Origin: Clostridium sp. UBA4108
Lineage (GTDB): Bacteria > Bacillota > Clostridia > Clostridiales > Clostridiaceae
NCBI GenBank assembly: GCA_002381695.1
Contig: DFXM01000020.1
Span: forward strand, 456,725 to 516,374
Reading direction: 5' to 3'
Length of the DNA: 59,650 nt
Below the pieces are notes generated by a model. It was given only the letters and a program-made list of their open reading frames with translations. It did not search any database and was not told the origin of the DNA. Each line of letters begins with the position of its first letter. Position 1 is the first letter of the stretch. Shown here piece after piece: positions 16,005 through 24,718 of the stretch. The translations under genes and the position numbers were made by a program.

Positions 16005-17015
16005 ATGATGAATGCTGCAAAGTCCATTCATGTTATCGATTCTCATACCATGGGAGAACCCACTAGAATAATCATAGGTGGAGTACCTGTAATTCCTGGG
16101 AAAACCATGCCAGAGAAAAAGGAGTATTTAGAGAAAAATTTAGATTATATAAGAAGCACCATAATGTTAGAGCCAAGAGGACATGCTGATATGTTTGGCT
16201 CAATCATTACGCAACCAACATTAGAAGAAGCTGATTTAGGTATTATATTTATGGATGCAGGTGGCTATTTAAATATGTGTGGGCATGGTTCTATTGGGGC
16301 ATCTACAGTGGCTGTTGAAACAGGGATGGTACCAGTAACAGAACCCTACACAAATATTACCTTTGAGACTCCGGCAGGGTTGATAAAAGCGAGAGTGAAG
16401 GTTGAAAATGGAAAGGCTATAGAATCTACCATAACAAATGCGCCCTCATTTTTATATAAGAGTAGTTTAGAATTCAATATACCAGATTTCAAAAAGATTA
16501 AAGTAGATATAGCATTTGGAGGAAGCTTCTTTATTTTAGTTAATTCTGAAGAAATAGGTATTGAAATCTGCCCAGAAAATGCTCGGAAAATTAGTCAGAT
16601 AGCAATGAAGATCAGGGATTTTGTAAATAAAAATTGTGTCATTGAGCATCCAACTTTAAAGCATATAAAAAAGGCGGATCTAGTTGAAGTTTATGGACCT
16701 GCCAAAAATCCTAAGGCACATTGTCAAAATGTAGTTATATTCGGGGATGGACAAGTTGATAGATCACCTTGTGGAACTGGTACCAGTGCAAAAATTGCCA
16801 CTTTAGTTGCAAAAGGCGAACTTAACCTAAATGAGGAGTTTGTCTACGAATCTATACTTGGTACGATATTTAAGGGAAAGGCTATTAAGGAGGTAACAAT
16901 TGGAGATTATACTGGAATTATCACAGAGATAACAGCTAGTGCCTATATTACAGGATTCAATCACCTAGTTATTGATGCAGACGATCCCCTAAAATACGGG
17001 TTTAAGTTAAAGTAA
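16005..17015 (+). CDS. prdF: Proline racemase
   Basis: The 336-residue protein is a proline racemase of the DapF-like fold. The two catalytic cysteines are visible: Cys92 in NMCGHGSIG and Cys256 in DRSPCGTGTSA. The N-terminal IDSHTMGEPTRI is also typical. It interconverts L- and D-proline and so supplies the D-proline reduced by PrdA/PrdB. Two ATG codons (16005 and 16008) are possible starts after GGAGAAAGG. It is the last gene of the prd run, and a new promoter follows at 17024. Confidence 0.95.
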   Translation: MMNAAKSIHVIDSHTMGEPTRIIIGGVPVIPGKTMPEKKEYLEKNLDYIRSTIMLEPRGHADMFGSIITQPTLEEADLGIIFMDAGGYLNMCGHGSIGASTVAVETGMVPVTEPYTNITFETPAGLIKARVKVENGKAIESTITNAPSFLYKSSLEFNIPDFKKIKVDIAFGGSFFILVNSEEIGIEICPENARKISQIAMKIRDFVNKNCVIEHPTLKHIKKADLVEVYGPAKNPKAHCQNVVIFGDGQVDRSPCGTGTSAKIATLVAKGELNLNEEFVYESILGTIFKGKAIKEVTIGDYTGIITEITASAYITGFNHLVIDADDPLKYGFKLK

Positions 17016-17023
17016 TAGGTTAA

Positions 17024-17052
17024 TTGACAAAAATAATGAGCAGAACTATAAT
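17024..17052 (+). promoter_or_regulatory. Strong sigma-A promoter before the amidohydrolase
   Basis: TTGACA (17024-17029) and TATAAT (17047-17052) are both perfect consensus hexamers with 17-bp spacing, beginning 8 bp after the prdF stop. The resulting leader is about 100 nt. Confidence 0.85.
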
Positions 17053-17104
17053 GAAGGCAAAAGAGTACTAGGCAATATTTGTAAAATTTTAATTGTATTA
17101 TATT

Positions 17105-17146
17105 AAAATTTCTACTCACCATTGATACTAGAGTAGAAGTTTTTAA
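17105..17146 (+). terminator. Terminator-like hairpin in the amidohydrolase leader
   Basis: AAAATTTCTACTC and GAGTAGAAGTTTT form a 13-bp stem (one G-U) around a 13-nt loop, with a short T-run in the 3' arm. It lies downstream of the consensus promoter and only a few bases before the ribosome site. It could end prd read-through, attenuate the gene, or mask its ribosome site. Confidence 0.5.
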
Positions 17147-17161
17147 ATTAGGGGGATGATT

Positions 17162-18406
17162 ATGAGTAAGATAGCGTTTTTAAGCGGATTGTTAATTGAT
17201 GGTAATGGGAAAGAGCCAATAGTGAATTCATTGGTACTAGTGGAAAATAAAAAAATTACATATGCAGGGCCTATGAAAGAATTTGGAAATGAATATGAGA
17301 AGATAGATATTAGTGGAAGAACCATAATGCCTGGGCTTATAGACACTCATCTTCATTTTAGTGGAAATAGAACAGATAATGATAGTGATTGGGTTTTAGA
17401 ACCAGTTATTCAAAAGTGTATTGTAGCTGTAGCTCAAGCGAGAGAGGCTCTTGAACATGGATTAACTTCAGTAGGAGAAATATCAAGATTTGGTATAAAT
17501 ATTAGAGATATGATTGAGGAAGGGATTATTCCTGGACCTCGTGTAATAGCTACAGGACTAGGCTTTTGTAGAACTTCAGGTCATGGAGATTCACATAGAC
17601 TACCCCTAGATTATAATAATGTCTCTCATCCTTGGGCAGAGAGAGTGGATGGACCATGGGACTTGCGTAAAGCTGTTAGAGTAAGGCTTCGTGAGAACCC
17701 AGATGCCATTAAGATATGGTCTACAGGAGGAGGAATTTGGAGACATGATGCCAAAGCTCATTCCCACTATTCCATGGAAGAGATTCAAGCTGTAGTAGAT
17801 GAATGTAATATGGTAAATGTTCCAGTATGGTCTCATGCTGAAGGATATGAAGGAGCATTAAATTCATGTAAGGCAGGAGTTTCTGTTATAATTCATGGTC
17901 AAGAGTTAAATGAAGAGTGTCTAGAGATAATGAAGGAAAAGAATATAACTTTTTGTCCAACTCTTCAATTTTTCTTTGAATGGTTTACTGTGTATCAGCC
18001 TCCATATAGACCAATTCATGATAATTATCCAGGAGATACTATAGCAGAAAAAGAGCTTAATCGTATAATTGATAATTTAAGAAATGCCAATAAAAAAGGA
18101 ATTAGAATAACAGTGGGGTCAGATTCTTTCTGTAGTAGCTTAACGCCTTATGGTAAGTATGCTATTACAGAGATGTATGCACTAAATCGTGCAGGACTTA
18201 CAGCAATGGAAACTATAATGGCAGCAACTAGAAATGGAGCTGAAATGCTTAATATTGATGACATAACTGGGACTATAGAAACTGGAAAGTTTGCCGATAT
18301 AATAGTTATTAATGGAAATCCACTAGAGGATATACGTAAAATATCTAGTGATAATATGGAAGTCATAATGAAAGAAGGAACTTTTGTAAAAAGAAACTAC
18401 AATTAA
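17162..18406 (+). CDS. Amidohydrolase superfamily protein, possible Xaa-Pro dipeptidase
   Basis: A protein of about 414 residues of the imidazolonepropionase-like amidohydrolase group. Metal-ligand motifs are visible: DTHLHF near residue 60, IKIWSTGGG, WSHAEGYEGA, IIHGQELNEE and a final VGSDSF. The loop ATGLGFCRTSGHGDSH resembles that of zinc dipeptidases that cleave X-Pro or X-Arg dipeptides (recalled from the Cc2672/Sgx9260 group). Beside the proline reductase operon, release of proline from dipeptides would make sense, but this is inference. AGGGGG lies at the right spacing for the ATG at 17162, not for the in-frame ATG at 17156. It is transcribed from its own strong promoter. Confidence 0.8.
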   Translation: MSKIAFLSGLLIDGNGKEPIVNSLVLVENKKITYAGPMKEFGNEYEKIDISGRTIMPGLIDTHLHFSGNRTDNDSDWVLEPVIQKCIVAVAQAREALEHGLTSVGEISRFGINIRDMIEEGIIPGPRVIATGLGFCRTSGHGDSHRLPLDYNNVSHPWAERVDGPWDLRKAVRVRLRENPDAIKIWSTGGGIWRHDAKAHSHYSMEEIQAVVDECNMVNVPVWSHAEGYEGALNSCKAGVSVIIHGQELNEECLEIMKEKNITFCPTLQFFFEWFTVYQPPYRPIHDNYPGDTIAEKELNRIIDNLRNANKKGIRITVGSDSFCSSLTPYGKYAITEMYALNRAGLTAMETIMAATRNGAEMLNIDDITGTIETGKFADIIVINGNPLEDIRKISSDNMEVIMKEGTFVKRNYN

Positions 18407-18408
18407 GG

Positions 18409-18510
18409 TATTTCAGCTTTATACCTGAATTATCTTTGGTTGCAGAGATTAATGGAAAGATAGTAGGCCATGCATTATTGACTAAAGCAGCTATAAAAGA
18501 GTTTTACTAA
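18409..18510 (+). pseudogene. GNAT acetyltransferase fragment
   Basis: In one frame the bases read YFSFIPELSLVAEINGKIVG then HALLTKAAIKEFY-stop. PELSLVAEI.GKIVGHILLTK is the familiar beta2-beta3 segment of GNAT acetyltransferases. Only about 33 codons survive, with neither start nor acetyl-CoA loop, so it is a relic. It follows the amidohydrolase stop directly, which suggests a past gene loss at this junction. Confidence 0.7.
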
Positions 18511-18532
18511 AAGTTTAGTAGAACTCTTTTTA
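18496..18532 (+). terminator. Terminator after the amidohydrolase
   Basis: AAAAGAGTTTTACTA and TAGTAGAACTCTTTT pair along 15 bp with one G-U, and the 3' arm runs into a T-tract. The hairpin overlaps the end of the GNAT relic. Confidence 0.8.
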
Positions 18533-18668
18533 ACGTTAGGGGATATTTAACAAATTGTTTATTGAATTTAATATAATTGATGTATAATATTATAATTGAT
18601 TACAAAATATGTAACATAATTTTAAAATGGATTTTAATTTTATTAAGATAATATTTAAGGGGGATTTT

Positions 18669-20051
18669 ATGAGACTATCAAATTTAAATAGGTATTCTGA
18701 TTTATTAAAGGGGTATACGGAGTTAAGGTGCCAAGAAAATTCATCAATTAATGTAATGCTAATGAATGGTAATTTAACTCAAAACGTTAAAACTTCATCA
18801 AGTGGTATTTCTGCTAGAGTCAATGTAAATAGAGCTTGGGGATTTGCATCTAATTCCAATATTAGTGATGAAAGTATCAGACAAGTCTTAAAGTTTGCAA
18901 GACAAAATGGAGAGTTTTTAAATTCAAAATCTATAGCAAAAAATAGAGAATTAATAACCTCAAATCACTCCATAGAAAAATCCTTCGCTACACAAAAGAG
19001 AAGATTAACTCAAAAAGAATTAATAGACTTTGCAAAGGAAGTAGATAATTATATTTCAAAAAAGTATAAAAATTTAATTAGTAGAACTGTAATGATTAAT
19101 GAATTGAATATGGAAAAGAGGTTAATTACATCTTCAGGAGCTGAGTTATATTCATTTTTACCAAGGACCATGTTTATTGTTAGTTTGGCTGCAAATGATA
19201 ATAGTGGAAATCCAGTGGAGTTAAGTAAAATATACGGTGGATTAGGTCAATTTGAAGATAATTTTAATAAGCCAGAGGAGCTATATAAGAAAATAGATGA
19301 ACTCTACAATATGCTTATGGAGAAAGTTGAGGGAGTTTATGCCGATGCTGGATTAAAGGAGTGTATACTAGCTACAGATATAGCAGGAATATTAGCTCAC
19401 GAAGCTATTGGACATACCACAGAAGCAGACCTTGTCTTATCGGGTTCTATAGCAGGAGAGTATATAAATAAACAGGTTGCTAGCCCTATAGTTACTTTAG
19501 TAGACTTTGCTAATATTGCTTTTGGAAATACTTGTCCTGTACCTATATATATAGATGATGAAGGAACTAAGGCTGAGGATGTAACCATAATAGAAAATGG
19601 AATTCTTAAAGGCTATATGCATAATAAAGAGAGTGCAAATCATTTTAATGTATTACCAACAGGAAATGCAAGAGCTTATCAATTTTCAGATGAACCAATA
19701 ATAAGAATGCGAAATACTTGTATACTTCCAGGTACTGATAAGCTTAATGATATGATTGCTTCTGTGGAAGATGGATATTATCTCATGAAGCCTACTAATG
19801 GGCAAGCAGATGCAACTAGTGAATTTATGTTTGGAATAAGCATGGGATATGAAATAAAAAATGGGAAATTAGGAAAAGCTATAAAAGATACAACCATATC
19901 AGGAGTGGCATTCGAAATGCTAAAGACTATTTCTATGATATCTGACGATCTTTTATGGGTAAGTGGAGGAATGTGTGGGAAGAAACAGCCTATAACTGTA
20001 GGTATGGGTGGACCTGCAATTAAATGCAAGGTGAATGTAGGGGGAAGATAG
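18669..20051 (+). CDS. tldD: TldD-family metalloprotease subunit (first pair)
   Basis: A protein of about 460 residues of the TldD/PmbA family, with the zinc motif HEAIGH in ILAHEAIGHTTEADL near residue 245. Other family features are IDDEGTKAEDV, the late GGMCGKKQPITVGMGGP and an N-terminal glycine- and serine-rich sheet region. TldD and TldE form a heterodimeric metalloprotease that digests small unfolded peptides; in E. coli it matures microcin B17 and degrades CcdA. The ATG at 18669 follows AAGGGGG and is preferred to the ATG 14 codons upstream. The stop is 1 bp before tldE, so the two subunits are translated together. Confidence 0.9.
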   Translation: MRLSNLNRYSDLLKGYTELRCQENSSINVMLMNGNLTQNVKTSSSGISARVNVNRAWGFASNSNISDESIRQVLKFARQNGEFLNSKSIAKNRELITSNHSIEKSFATQKRRLTQKELIDFAKEVDNYISKKYKNLISRTVMINELNMEKRLITSSGAELYSFLPRTMFIVSLAANDNSGNPVELSKIYGGLGQFEDNFNKPEELYKKIDELYNMLMEKVEGVYADAGLKECILATDIAGILAHEAIGHTTEADLVLSGSIAGEYINKQVASPIVTLVDFANIAFGNTCPVPIYIDDEGTKAEDVTIIENGILKGYMHNKESANHFNVLPTGNARAYQFSDEPIIRMRNTCILPGTDKLNDMIASVEDGYYLMKPTNGQADATSEFMFGISMGYEIKNGKLGKAIKDTTISGVAFEMLKTISMISDDLLWVSGGMCGKKQPITVGMGGPAIKCKVNVGGR

Positions 20052-20052
20052 T

Positions 20053-21348
20053 ATGGAGAATAGAGAATTAGCCTTATGGTGTATAGATAATGTAATTAAG
20101 CAAGGGGCAGATAAGGCCCAATGTATTCTAAGAAATAGTAAAAAGTACGAGCTAAACTTTGGCAATGAAGGCATCTCTCTTCTAAGGACAACTATAGATG
20201 CCAATATAGCCTTAGTAGCTATAAAGGATGGAAAGAAATCTACTATATCTTTGAATAAAATAGATGAAGATACTATAAATGCAAAGATAAAAGAACTTAT
20301 GGATATGTGTGAATCAGCTGAAGTTGATGAGTGCAATGATATTGCAGAATTTCAACCTAAAGAAGAATTTAATCAAGGAGATAATGAACCAGATTTAGAG
20401 AAAATGTATAGAGTTACAAGCTCATTTTTAGGTAAATTAAAAAGTGAGTTTCCACAAATTAAGTTTATGGATGGAACTGTAATGGAGTTTAATAGTAGTG
20501 AAATTATTTTCATGAACTCAAATGAAGTAGAGTTTAAAATAACAGAAGGAATATATGAGACTAGTATAGTTTTTCTAGCTAAAGAAGGTGAAAAATCCAC
20601 ATCCTTTACAGGATTCGGATATTCCTTTAAGGAACTTCCTGAAGACTTTATGGAATATGGAGATGTAAGGCAGAGACTTAAAGATATAGTTAGCCAATTA
20701 CATTGTAAGAGCATAGGAGAAAAATTTGTAGGGGATATAATTTTGACTCCAGAGCTTGTAGTGGAAATGCTTTATTATTACAACATAAAGTTTCTTGGAG
20801 ATGGAGCTTTAATAAATGGCACAAGTATATTAAAAGATAAATTAAATGAGAAAGTAGCTGATGAAAAACTTACAGTAAGATGTGTTCCTATAGGTGAGGA
20901 AATTCCATGTAAAAGCTTTATAACTATGGATGGATATAAGACCGAAAATATAAATCTAATAGAGAATGGAGTATTAAAATCCTTCATGTTAGGTTTATAT
21001 GCAGCAAAGAAAACGGGAAGAGAAGTTACAAAGACAGATTTTAATTTAGTGGTGGATAAGGGAGAGAAATCACTAGAAGATATTATAAAATGTACTAAAA
21101 AGGGAATAGTTTTAGGAAGATTTTCAGGGGGAATGCCGGCTCCTAATGGAGATTTTGCAGGGGTTGCAAAAAATAGCTTTTATGTTGAAAATGGAGAAAT
21201 TAAATATGCTATAACTGAAACCATGATAAGCTCAAACCTATATGACATGTTTAATAATATAGAAGCTATATCAAAAGAGACTTTAAATACAGGAAGCTCT
21301 ATAACACCTTGGATGAAAATTAATGGAGTTAATATTTCAGGGAATTAA
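20053..21348 (+). CDS. TldE/PmbA-family subunit (first pair)
   Basis: The 431-residue protein is the non-zinc partner of TldD. It lacks HExxxH and shows PmbA-type segments such as FTGFGYSFKELPEDF, GDIILTPELVVEML, GRFSGGMPAPNGDFAGVAKN and a final TGSSITPWMKINGVNISG. It begins 1 bp after tldD. In the known heterodimer the TldE subunit completes the substrate channel. No peptide substrate is encoded in the immediate operon. A terminator shared with the convergent YjgB-like gene follows. Confidence 0.9.
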   Translation: MENRELALWCIDNVIKQGADKAQCILRNSKKYELNFGNEGISLLRTTIDANIALVAIKDGKKSTISLNKIDEDTINAKIKELMDMCESAEVDECNDIAEFQPKEEFNQGDNEPDLEKMYRVTSSFLGKLKSEFPQIKFMDGTVMEFNSSEIIFMNSNEVEFKITEGIYETSIVFLAKEGEKSTSFTGFGYSFKELPEDFMEYGDVRQRLKDIVSQLHCKSIGEKFVGDIILTPELVVEMLYYYNIKFLGDGALINGTSILKDKLNEKVADEKLTVRCVPIGEEIPCKSFITMDGYKTENINLIENGVLKSFMLGLYAAKKTGREVTKTDFNLVVDKGEKSLEDIIKCTKKGIVLGRFSGGMPAPNGDFAGVAKNSFYVENGEIKYAITETMISSNLYDMFNNIEAISKETLNTGSSITPWMKINGVNISGN

Positions 21349-21422
21349 TTGATATTAGTTACTGAGCGGTTAATGATGGTGTACGTGTATCAGTGAAGAA
21401 TTAGATTGATCAAAATAAAAAT

Positions 21423-21460
21423 AAAACACTTAGAATTTAAAAATCTAAGTGTTTTTAATA
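21423..21460. terminator. Bidirectional terminator
   Basis: AAAACACTTAGA and TCTAAGTGTTTT form a 12-bp stem with T-runs on both strands, between the convergent tldE and yjgB-like genes. Confidence 0.8.
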
Positions 21461-21471
21461 ATTATATGTAT

Positions 21472-22161
21472 TTACCACTCTCTACCAGAATCACCGCTCA
21501 TTGAATTCACAGTGCCTTGTGGATATAGAACTGAGTAATGATTAATGGAAGGGTTAGGTATTGCATCTGTAGGGGCCTTAAATACAAATAAGATTTTTAG
21601 CTCTTCTGTAATTTTGTAACCTATAATCTTTTCGTTATTATCTGTAAGAATTTCATATTGTGGCTCACCAAAAGATTTTATTGTATCATCTAGAGTTATA
21701 TTTTTCAAAGTTTCATCAAAGGAACGAATTTCAAACAATTGCATTCCCTTATTACATCCAAACACAACGTTTTTTGTATCGTAAGTAAAATAAGTACCTT
21801 TTGCTAAGCTAACATAGTCACTTTTATCTTCTTTTCCCCATTGTTTTTCAACGTCATCTATTACATTATATTTAACTTTAAAATCGCAGTTTATAATTTT
21901 ACCATCTTCTGCACTGGTTAGAATACTTGATAAAATGGAATCTACAGAGGGTGATTTTGAAGTTTTATCTGAACTTTCTTGTTTTGGTTTCTCGGAGTTC
22001 TCTTTTTCTATTGAATCGGACTCTTTAGTGGAATTTCTTGGAGCCGACTCATTAATTTTTATATCTTTATTAAGCATATTACCACTTAAAACAATAAATG
22101 CAGTAGTGAATATACTAATTAGTGCTAATGTAGTCAAGGAAATTATGCTAAGTTTTTTCAT
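21472..22161 (-). CDS. YjgB-like exported protein (DUF4309)
   Basis: The 229-residue protein has an N-terminal membrane anchor or signal sequence (KKLSIISLTTLALISIFTTA) and a serine/lysine/glutamate-rich linker (about residues 40-72). A C-terminal domain then contains VDSILSSILTSAEDGKIINC, DVEKQWGKEDKSDYV and YDTKNVVFGCNKG. These match the DUF4309/YjgB proteins of Firmicutes, which are exported or spore-related and of unknown function. There is no lipobox. It should sit outside the membrane on a flexible tether. Confidence 0.8.
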   Translation of the reverse strand: MKKLSIISLTTLALISIFTTAFIVLSGNMLNKDIKINESAPRNSTKESDSIEKENSEKPKQESSDKTSKSPSVDSILSSILTSAEDGKIINCDFKVKYNVIDDVEKQWGKEDKSDYVSLAKGTYFTYDTKNVVFGCNKGMQLFEIRSFDETLKNITLDDTIKSFGEPQYEILTDNNEKIIGYKITEELKILFVFKAPTDAIPNPSINHYSVLYPQGTVNSMSGDSGREW

Positions 22162-22257
22162 AAAACATGGCTCCTTTATTATAGTAATACATAATACGTT
22201 ATATACGTATATATTTAGAAAAAGTATGACTTTAGAATATAAAAAATATTTTAATTA

Positions 22258-22286
22258 TTGTAATAACATTTATTATATATTATAAT
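22258..22286 (+). promoter_or_regulatory. Promoter of the abc-f leader
   Basis: TTGTAA (22258-22263) and TATAAT (22281-22286) with 17-bp spacing lie about 40 bp before the leader ORF. Confidence 0.65.
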
Positions 22287-22327
22287 TAAAGTGATAATAT
22301 TACAAATTTATTAAGGAGGGTAGAAAT

Positions 22328-22444
22328 ATGAATATTTGCTTTGTTGATAAAATGAAAAAAGTTAGAGCAACTTCCATAAGAATTTCAGCAAATTCTTTAT
22401 TTAACGGGATAGGTGCGTCTAAAATTTCATATTTGAAACAATAG
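22328..22444 (+). CDS. 38-residue leader peptide upstream of the ABC-F gene
   Basis: A short ORF begins MNICFVDKMKKVRATSIRIS and ends SKISYLKQ. It has a strong AAGGAGGG ribosome site 7 bp before the ATG and lies just after a good promoter. It matches no protein family I know. Two tandem terminators follow, and the ABC-F gene starts only 350 bp later. Together these suggest a regulatory leader whose translation is monitored: a drug-stalled ribosome would change folding of the downstream RNA. A true small protein is possible but less likely. Confidence 0.65.
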   Translation: MNICFVDKMKKVRATSIRISANSLFNGIGASKISYLKQ

Positions 22445-22462
22445 TAAGTAATTCATCTTTTA

Positions 22463-22497
22463 CCAGAAGTATTTAAATAAATAAGATAAATATCTGG
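22463..22497 (+). promoter_or_regulatory. Candidate antiterminator hairpin before the ABC-F gene
   Basis: CCAGA (22463-22467) and TATTT (22470-22474) pair with TCTGG (22493-22497) and AAATA (22488-22492), with a 2-nt bulge. This takes up four of the bases that make the 5' arm of the first terminator, so the two structures exclude each other. Confidence 0.45.
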
Positions 22498-22524
22498 GTA
22501 GGTGTAACCTTACCCAGTTTTTTT
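22494..22524 (+). terminator. First tandem attenuator terminator before the ABC-F gene
   Basis: CTGGGTA (22494-22500) pairs with TACCCAG (22511-22517), and GGT with ACC inside; a run of seven T follows. It lies between the leader peptide and the ABC-F start. Confidence 0.85.
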
Positions 22525-22551
22525 ATGCTGTTTTAAGCTAAAGTGTAAGGT

Positions 22552-22584
22552 CTGGGTAAGTAATTGCTTGCCCAGATTTTTTAT
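22552..22584 (+). terminator. Second tandem attenuator terminator before the ABC-F gene
   Basis: CTGGGTAAG (22552-22560) pairs with CTTGCCCAG (22567-22575, one G-U), followed by ATTTTTTAT. Its 5' arm repeats that of the first terminator, so the first terminator's 3' arm can pair with it instead. The bases from 22585 to the ABC-F ribosome site show nothing else. Confidence 0.85.
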
Positions 22585-22796
22585 ATCAAGTAATCCTCAG
22601 TTTCAGGTGGAGTCTGATTAAAAGAAATACTGTACTCCTCTAAAGCTTAGAAAAACTTATTTAGAAAAGTAGCTATGAAATAGAAAATTCATTGAGCAGT
22701 TATAGGGCAAGTGTAGCTTACTAGAGTTTTAGATATATTTATTTGAATCTAAAATTAATTAATAAGTATAGCCTAAGAAGGTAAGGAGGAGTTTAT

Positions 22797-24677
22797 ATGA
22801 TCGAATTATCATTAAATAATGTAATGAAATACTTTGGAGCAAATTTAGTAGTAAAGGATATTTCTTTTGTGGTTCAGCAAGGAGAAAGAGTAGGTATTGT
22901 AGGCAGAAATGGAAGTGGAAAAACCACCATATTAAAACTGATTACAGGGTTAGAGAAGATAGATGGGGGGGATATCTCTATAAGAAAAGGTGCAACCCTT
23001 GGATATTTAGAGCAGATGCCAACCTATGAAAAGGATTATAAGGTTATAGATATATTAAATGTCGCCTTCAGTAATCTATTTAATATGGAAGAAGAGATGA
23101 AAGAACTAGAGGAGAAGATGAAATCCGTAGAGGGGAATGAACTTGAGAGAATACTTAAAAGATACAGCGAATTGCAATATAAATATGAGGCCATGGGAGG
23201 TTATGAGAAGGAAGAAAAACTTAGTAAGGTTTCCACAGGATTGAAGTTTAGTGAGGAATTCTTGAATAAGTATTTTCATATATTAAGCGGTGGAGAAAAA
23301 ACTACCGTAATGTTAGGAAAGATATTATTAGAAAATCCAGATATATTAATACTAGATGAGCCAACGAATCACTTAGATATGGAAGCTTTAGAATGGCTTG
23401 AGGAATATTTAAGGGAGTACAAGGGTACTGTTTTAATAGTTTCTCATGATAGATATTTTTTAGATAGTGTAACTACTAAAATAGTTGAGATTGAAGACTT
23501 AGAAAGTATAACCTATATGGGGAATTATACATCGTATATTAATGAAAAAGAACAACGGCTATTATTAGAATTAGAAGCCTATAAAGAACAACAAAAGAAA
23601 ATAGATTCTATGGAAGAATCAATTAAAAGACTAAGGGATTGGGCTATAAGGGGAGACAATGGAAAATTTTTCAGAAGAGCAGCTAGTATGCAAAAGAGAA
23701 TGGAAAAAATGGAAAAAATGGATAGACCAGTTACAGAAAAACAGAATATGAGGCTAAATATCTCCATTAATGAACGGTCTGGAGAAGAAGTAATAAAGGT
23801 GGAAGGTGGGTCAAAAGCCTTTGGAGAAAAGGAACTATTTAAAGAAGCTAATATGTTAATAAGGTATAAAGAAAAAGTTGCATTTATAGGACCTAATGGT
23901 AGTGGAAAATCAACACTCTTAAAAATTTTGTTAGGAGAAGAAAATATAGATTATGGAAAAATTAATCTTGGCGCTAATGTTAAAGCTGCATATTTACCAC
24001 AGGTTATAAATTTTAAAGATAACAATATGACGGTACTTAATTGGTTTAGAGAAGATATAGAAATTTTAGAAGGAAAGGCAAGAGAATATCTAGCTAAATT
24101 TATGTTCTTTGGTGAAAGTGTATTTAAGAAGGTGGGGACTTTATCAGGAGGAGAAAAAAGTAGATTATTACTAAGTAAATTACTTTTTCATGATGTAAAT
24201 CTTCTAATACTAGATGAACCTACAAATCACCTTGATATAGATTCTATAGAAACTTTGGAGGAATCACTTTTAGAATTTCAAGGAACTATATTTTTCATAT
24301 CTCACGATAGGTATTTTATGAATAAAATATGTGAGAGAATAGTAGCCTTAGAGGATAAAAAAATTGTTAATTACCTAGGAAATTATGAGTATTATAAAGC
24401 TAAGAATAACGAAAAGAAAAAATTTAAGGAAGAAAAAATAGTAAAAAAGGAAAAGATCCAAAAGTCCAGGCAGATTGATGAGGAAAAACAAATTGAAAAT
24501 AAGAGAAAAAAGTTAGAGGAAAGTATAGAATTTTTAGAGGGAAATCTTAAGGAGATTGAAAATAGAATGAATTCCTTAGGAGGAAATTTTGAAGAAATAG
24601 ATAGATGCTATAAAGAAAAGCTTCAATTGGAACATGAATTAGAGGGAGCTATGAAAGAATGGTTAGCAATTAATTAA
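22797..24677 (+). CDS. ABC-F family ATPase (ribosome-associated, antibiotic-protection or translation factor type)
   Basis: The 626-residue protein has two ABC domains and no membrane segment. The first has Walker A GRNGSGKTT, signature LSGGEKTT and Walker B ILILDEPTNHLD. The second has GPNGSGKST, LSGGEKSR and LLILDEPTNHLD. A charged linker of about 80 residues between them (around 250-320) is the P-site tRNA interaction arm, and the last 90 residues form a lysine- and glutamate-rich coiled coil, as in YdiF-type members. ABC-F proteins act on the ribosome, and several displace antibiotics. The leader-peptide attenuator upstream favours an antibiotic-inducible role. AAGGAGGAG precedes the ATG. 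Confidence 0.88.
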   Translation: MIELSLNNVMKYFGANLVVKDISFVVQQGERVGIVGRNGSGKTTILKLITGLEKIDGGDISIRKGATLGYLEQMPTYEKDYKVIDILNVAFSNLFNMEEEMKELEEKMKSVEGNELERILKRYSELQYKYEAMGGYEKEEKLSKVSTGLKFSEEFLNKYFHILSGGEKTTVMLGKILLENPDILILDEPTNHLDMEALEWLEEYLREYKGTVLIVSHDRYFLDSVTTKIVEIEDLESITYMGNYTSYINEKEQRLLLELEAYKEQQKKIDSMEESIKRLRDWAIRGDNGKFFRRAASMQKRMEKMEKMDRPVTEKQNMRLNISINERSGEEVIKVEGGSKAFGEKELFKEANMLIRYKEKVAFIGPNGSGKSTLLKILLGEENIDYGKINLGANVKAAYLPQVINFKDNNMTVLNWFREDIEILEGKAREYLAKFMFFGESVFKKVGTLSGGEKSRLLLSKLLFHDVNLLILDEPTNHLDIDSIETLEESLLEFQGTIFFISHDRYFMNKICERIVALEDKKIVNYLGNYEYYKAKNNEKKKFKEEKIVKKEKIQKSRQIDEEKQIENKRKKLEESIEFLEGNLKEIENRMNSLGGNFEEIDRCYKEKLQLEHELEGAMKEWLAIN

Positions 24678-24718
24678 ATAAACTGTCCAGTATATATTTT
24701 ATACTGGACAGTTTATTT
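24676..24718 (+). terminator. Terminator after the ABC-F gene
   Basis: A 19-bp perfect stem, AAATAAACTGTCCAGTATA against its complement ending at 24718, has a 5-nt loop. It overlaps the end of the stop codon. Confidence 0.8.

Noticed and set aside
22494..22584. A T-box or other known riboswitch before the ABC-F gene
   Set aside because: No T-box consensus (AGGGTGG...ACC), specifier loop or other riboswitch core is visible; the short ORF and paired terminators explain the region better.
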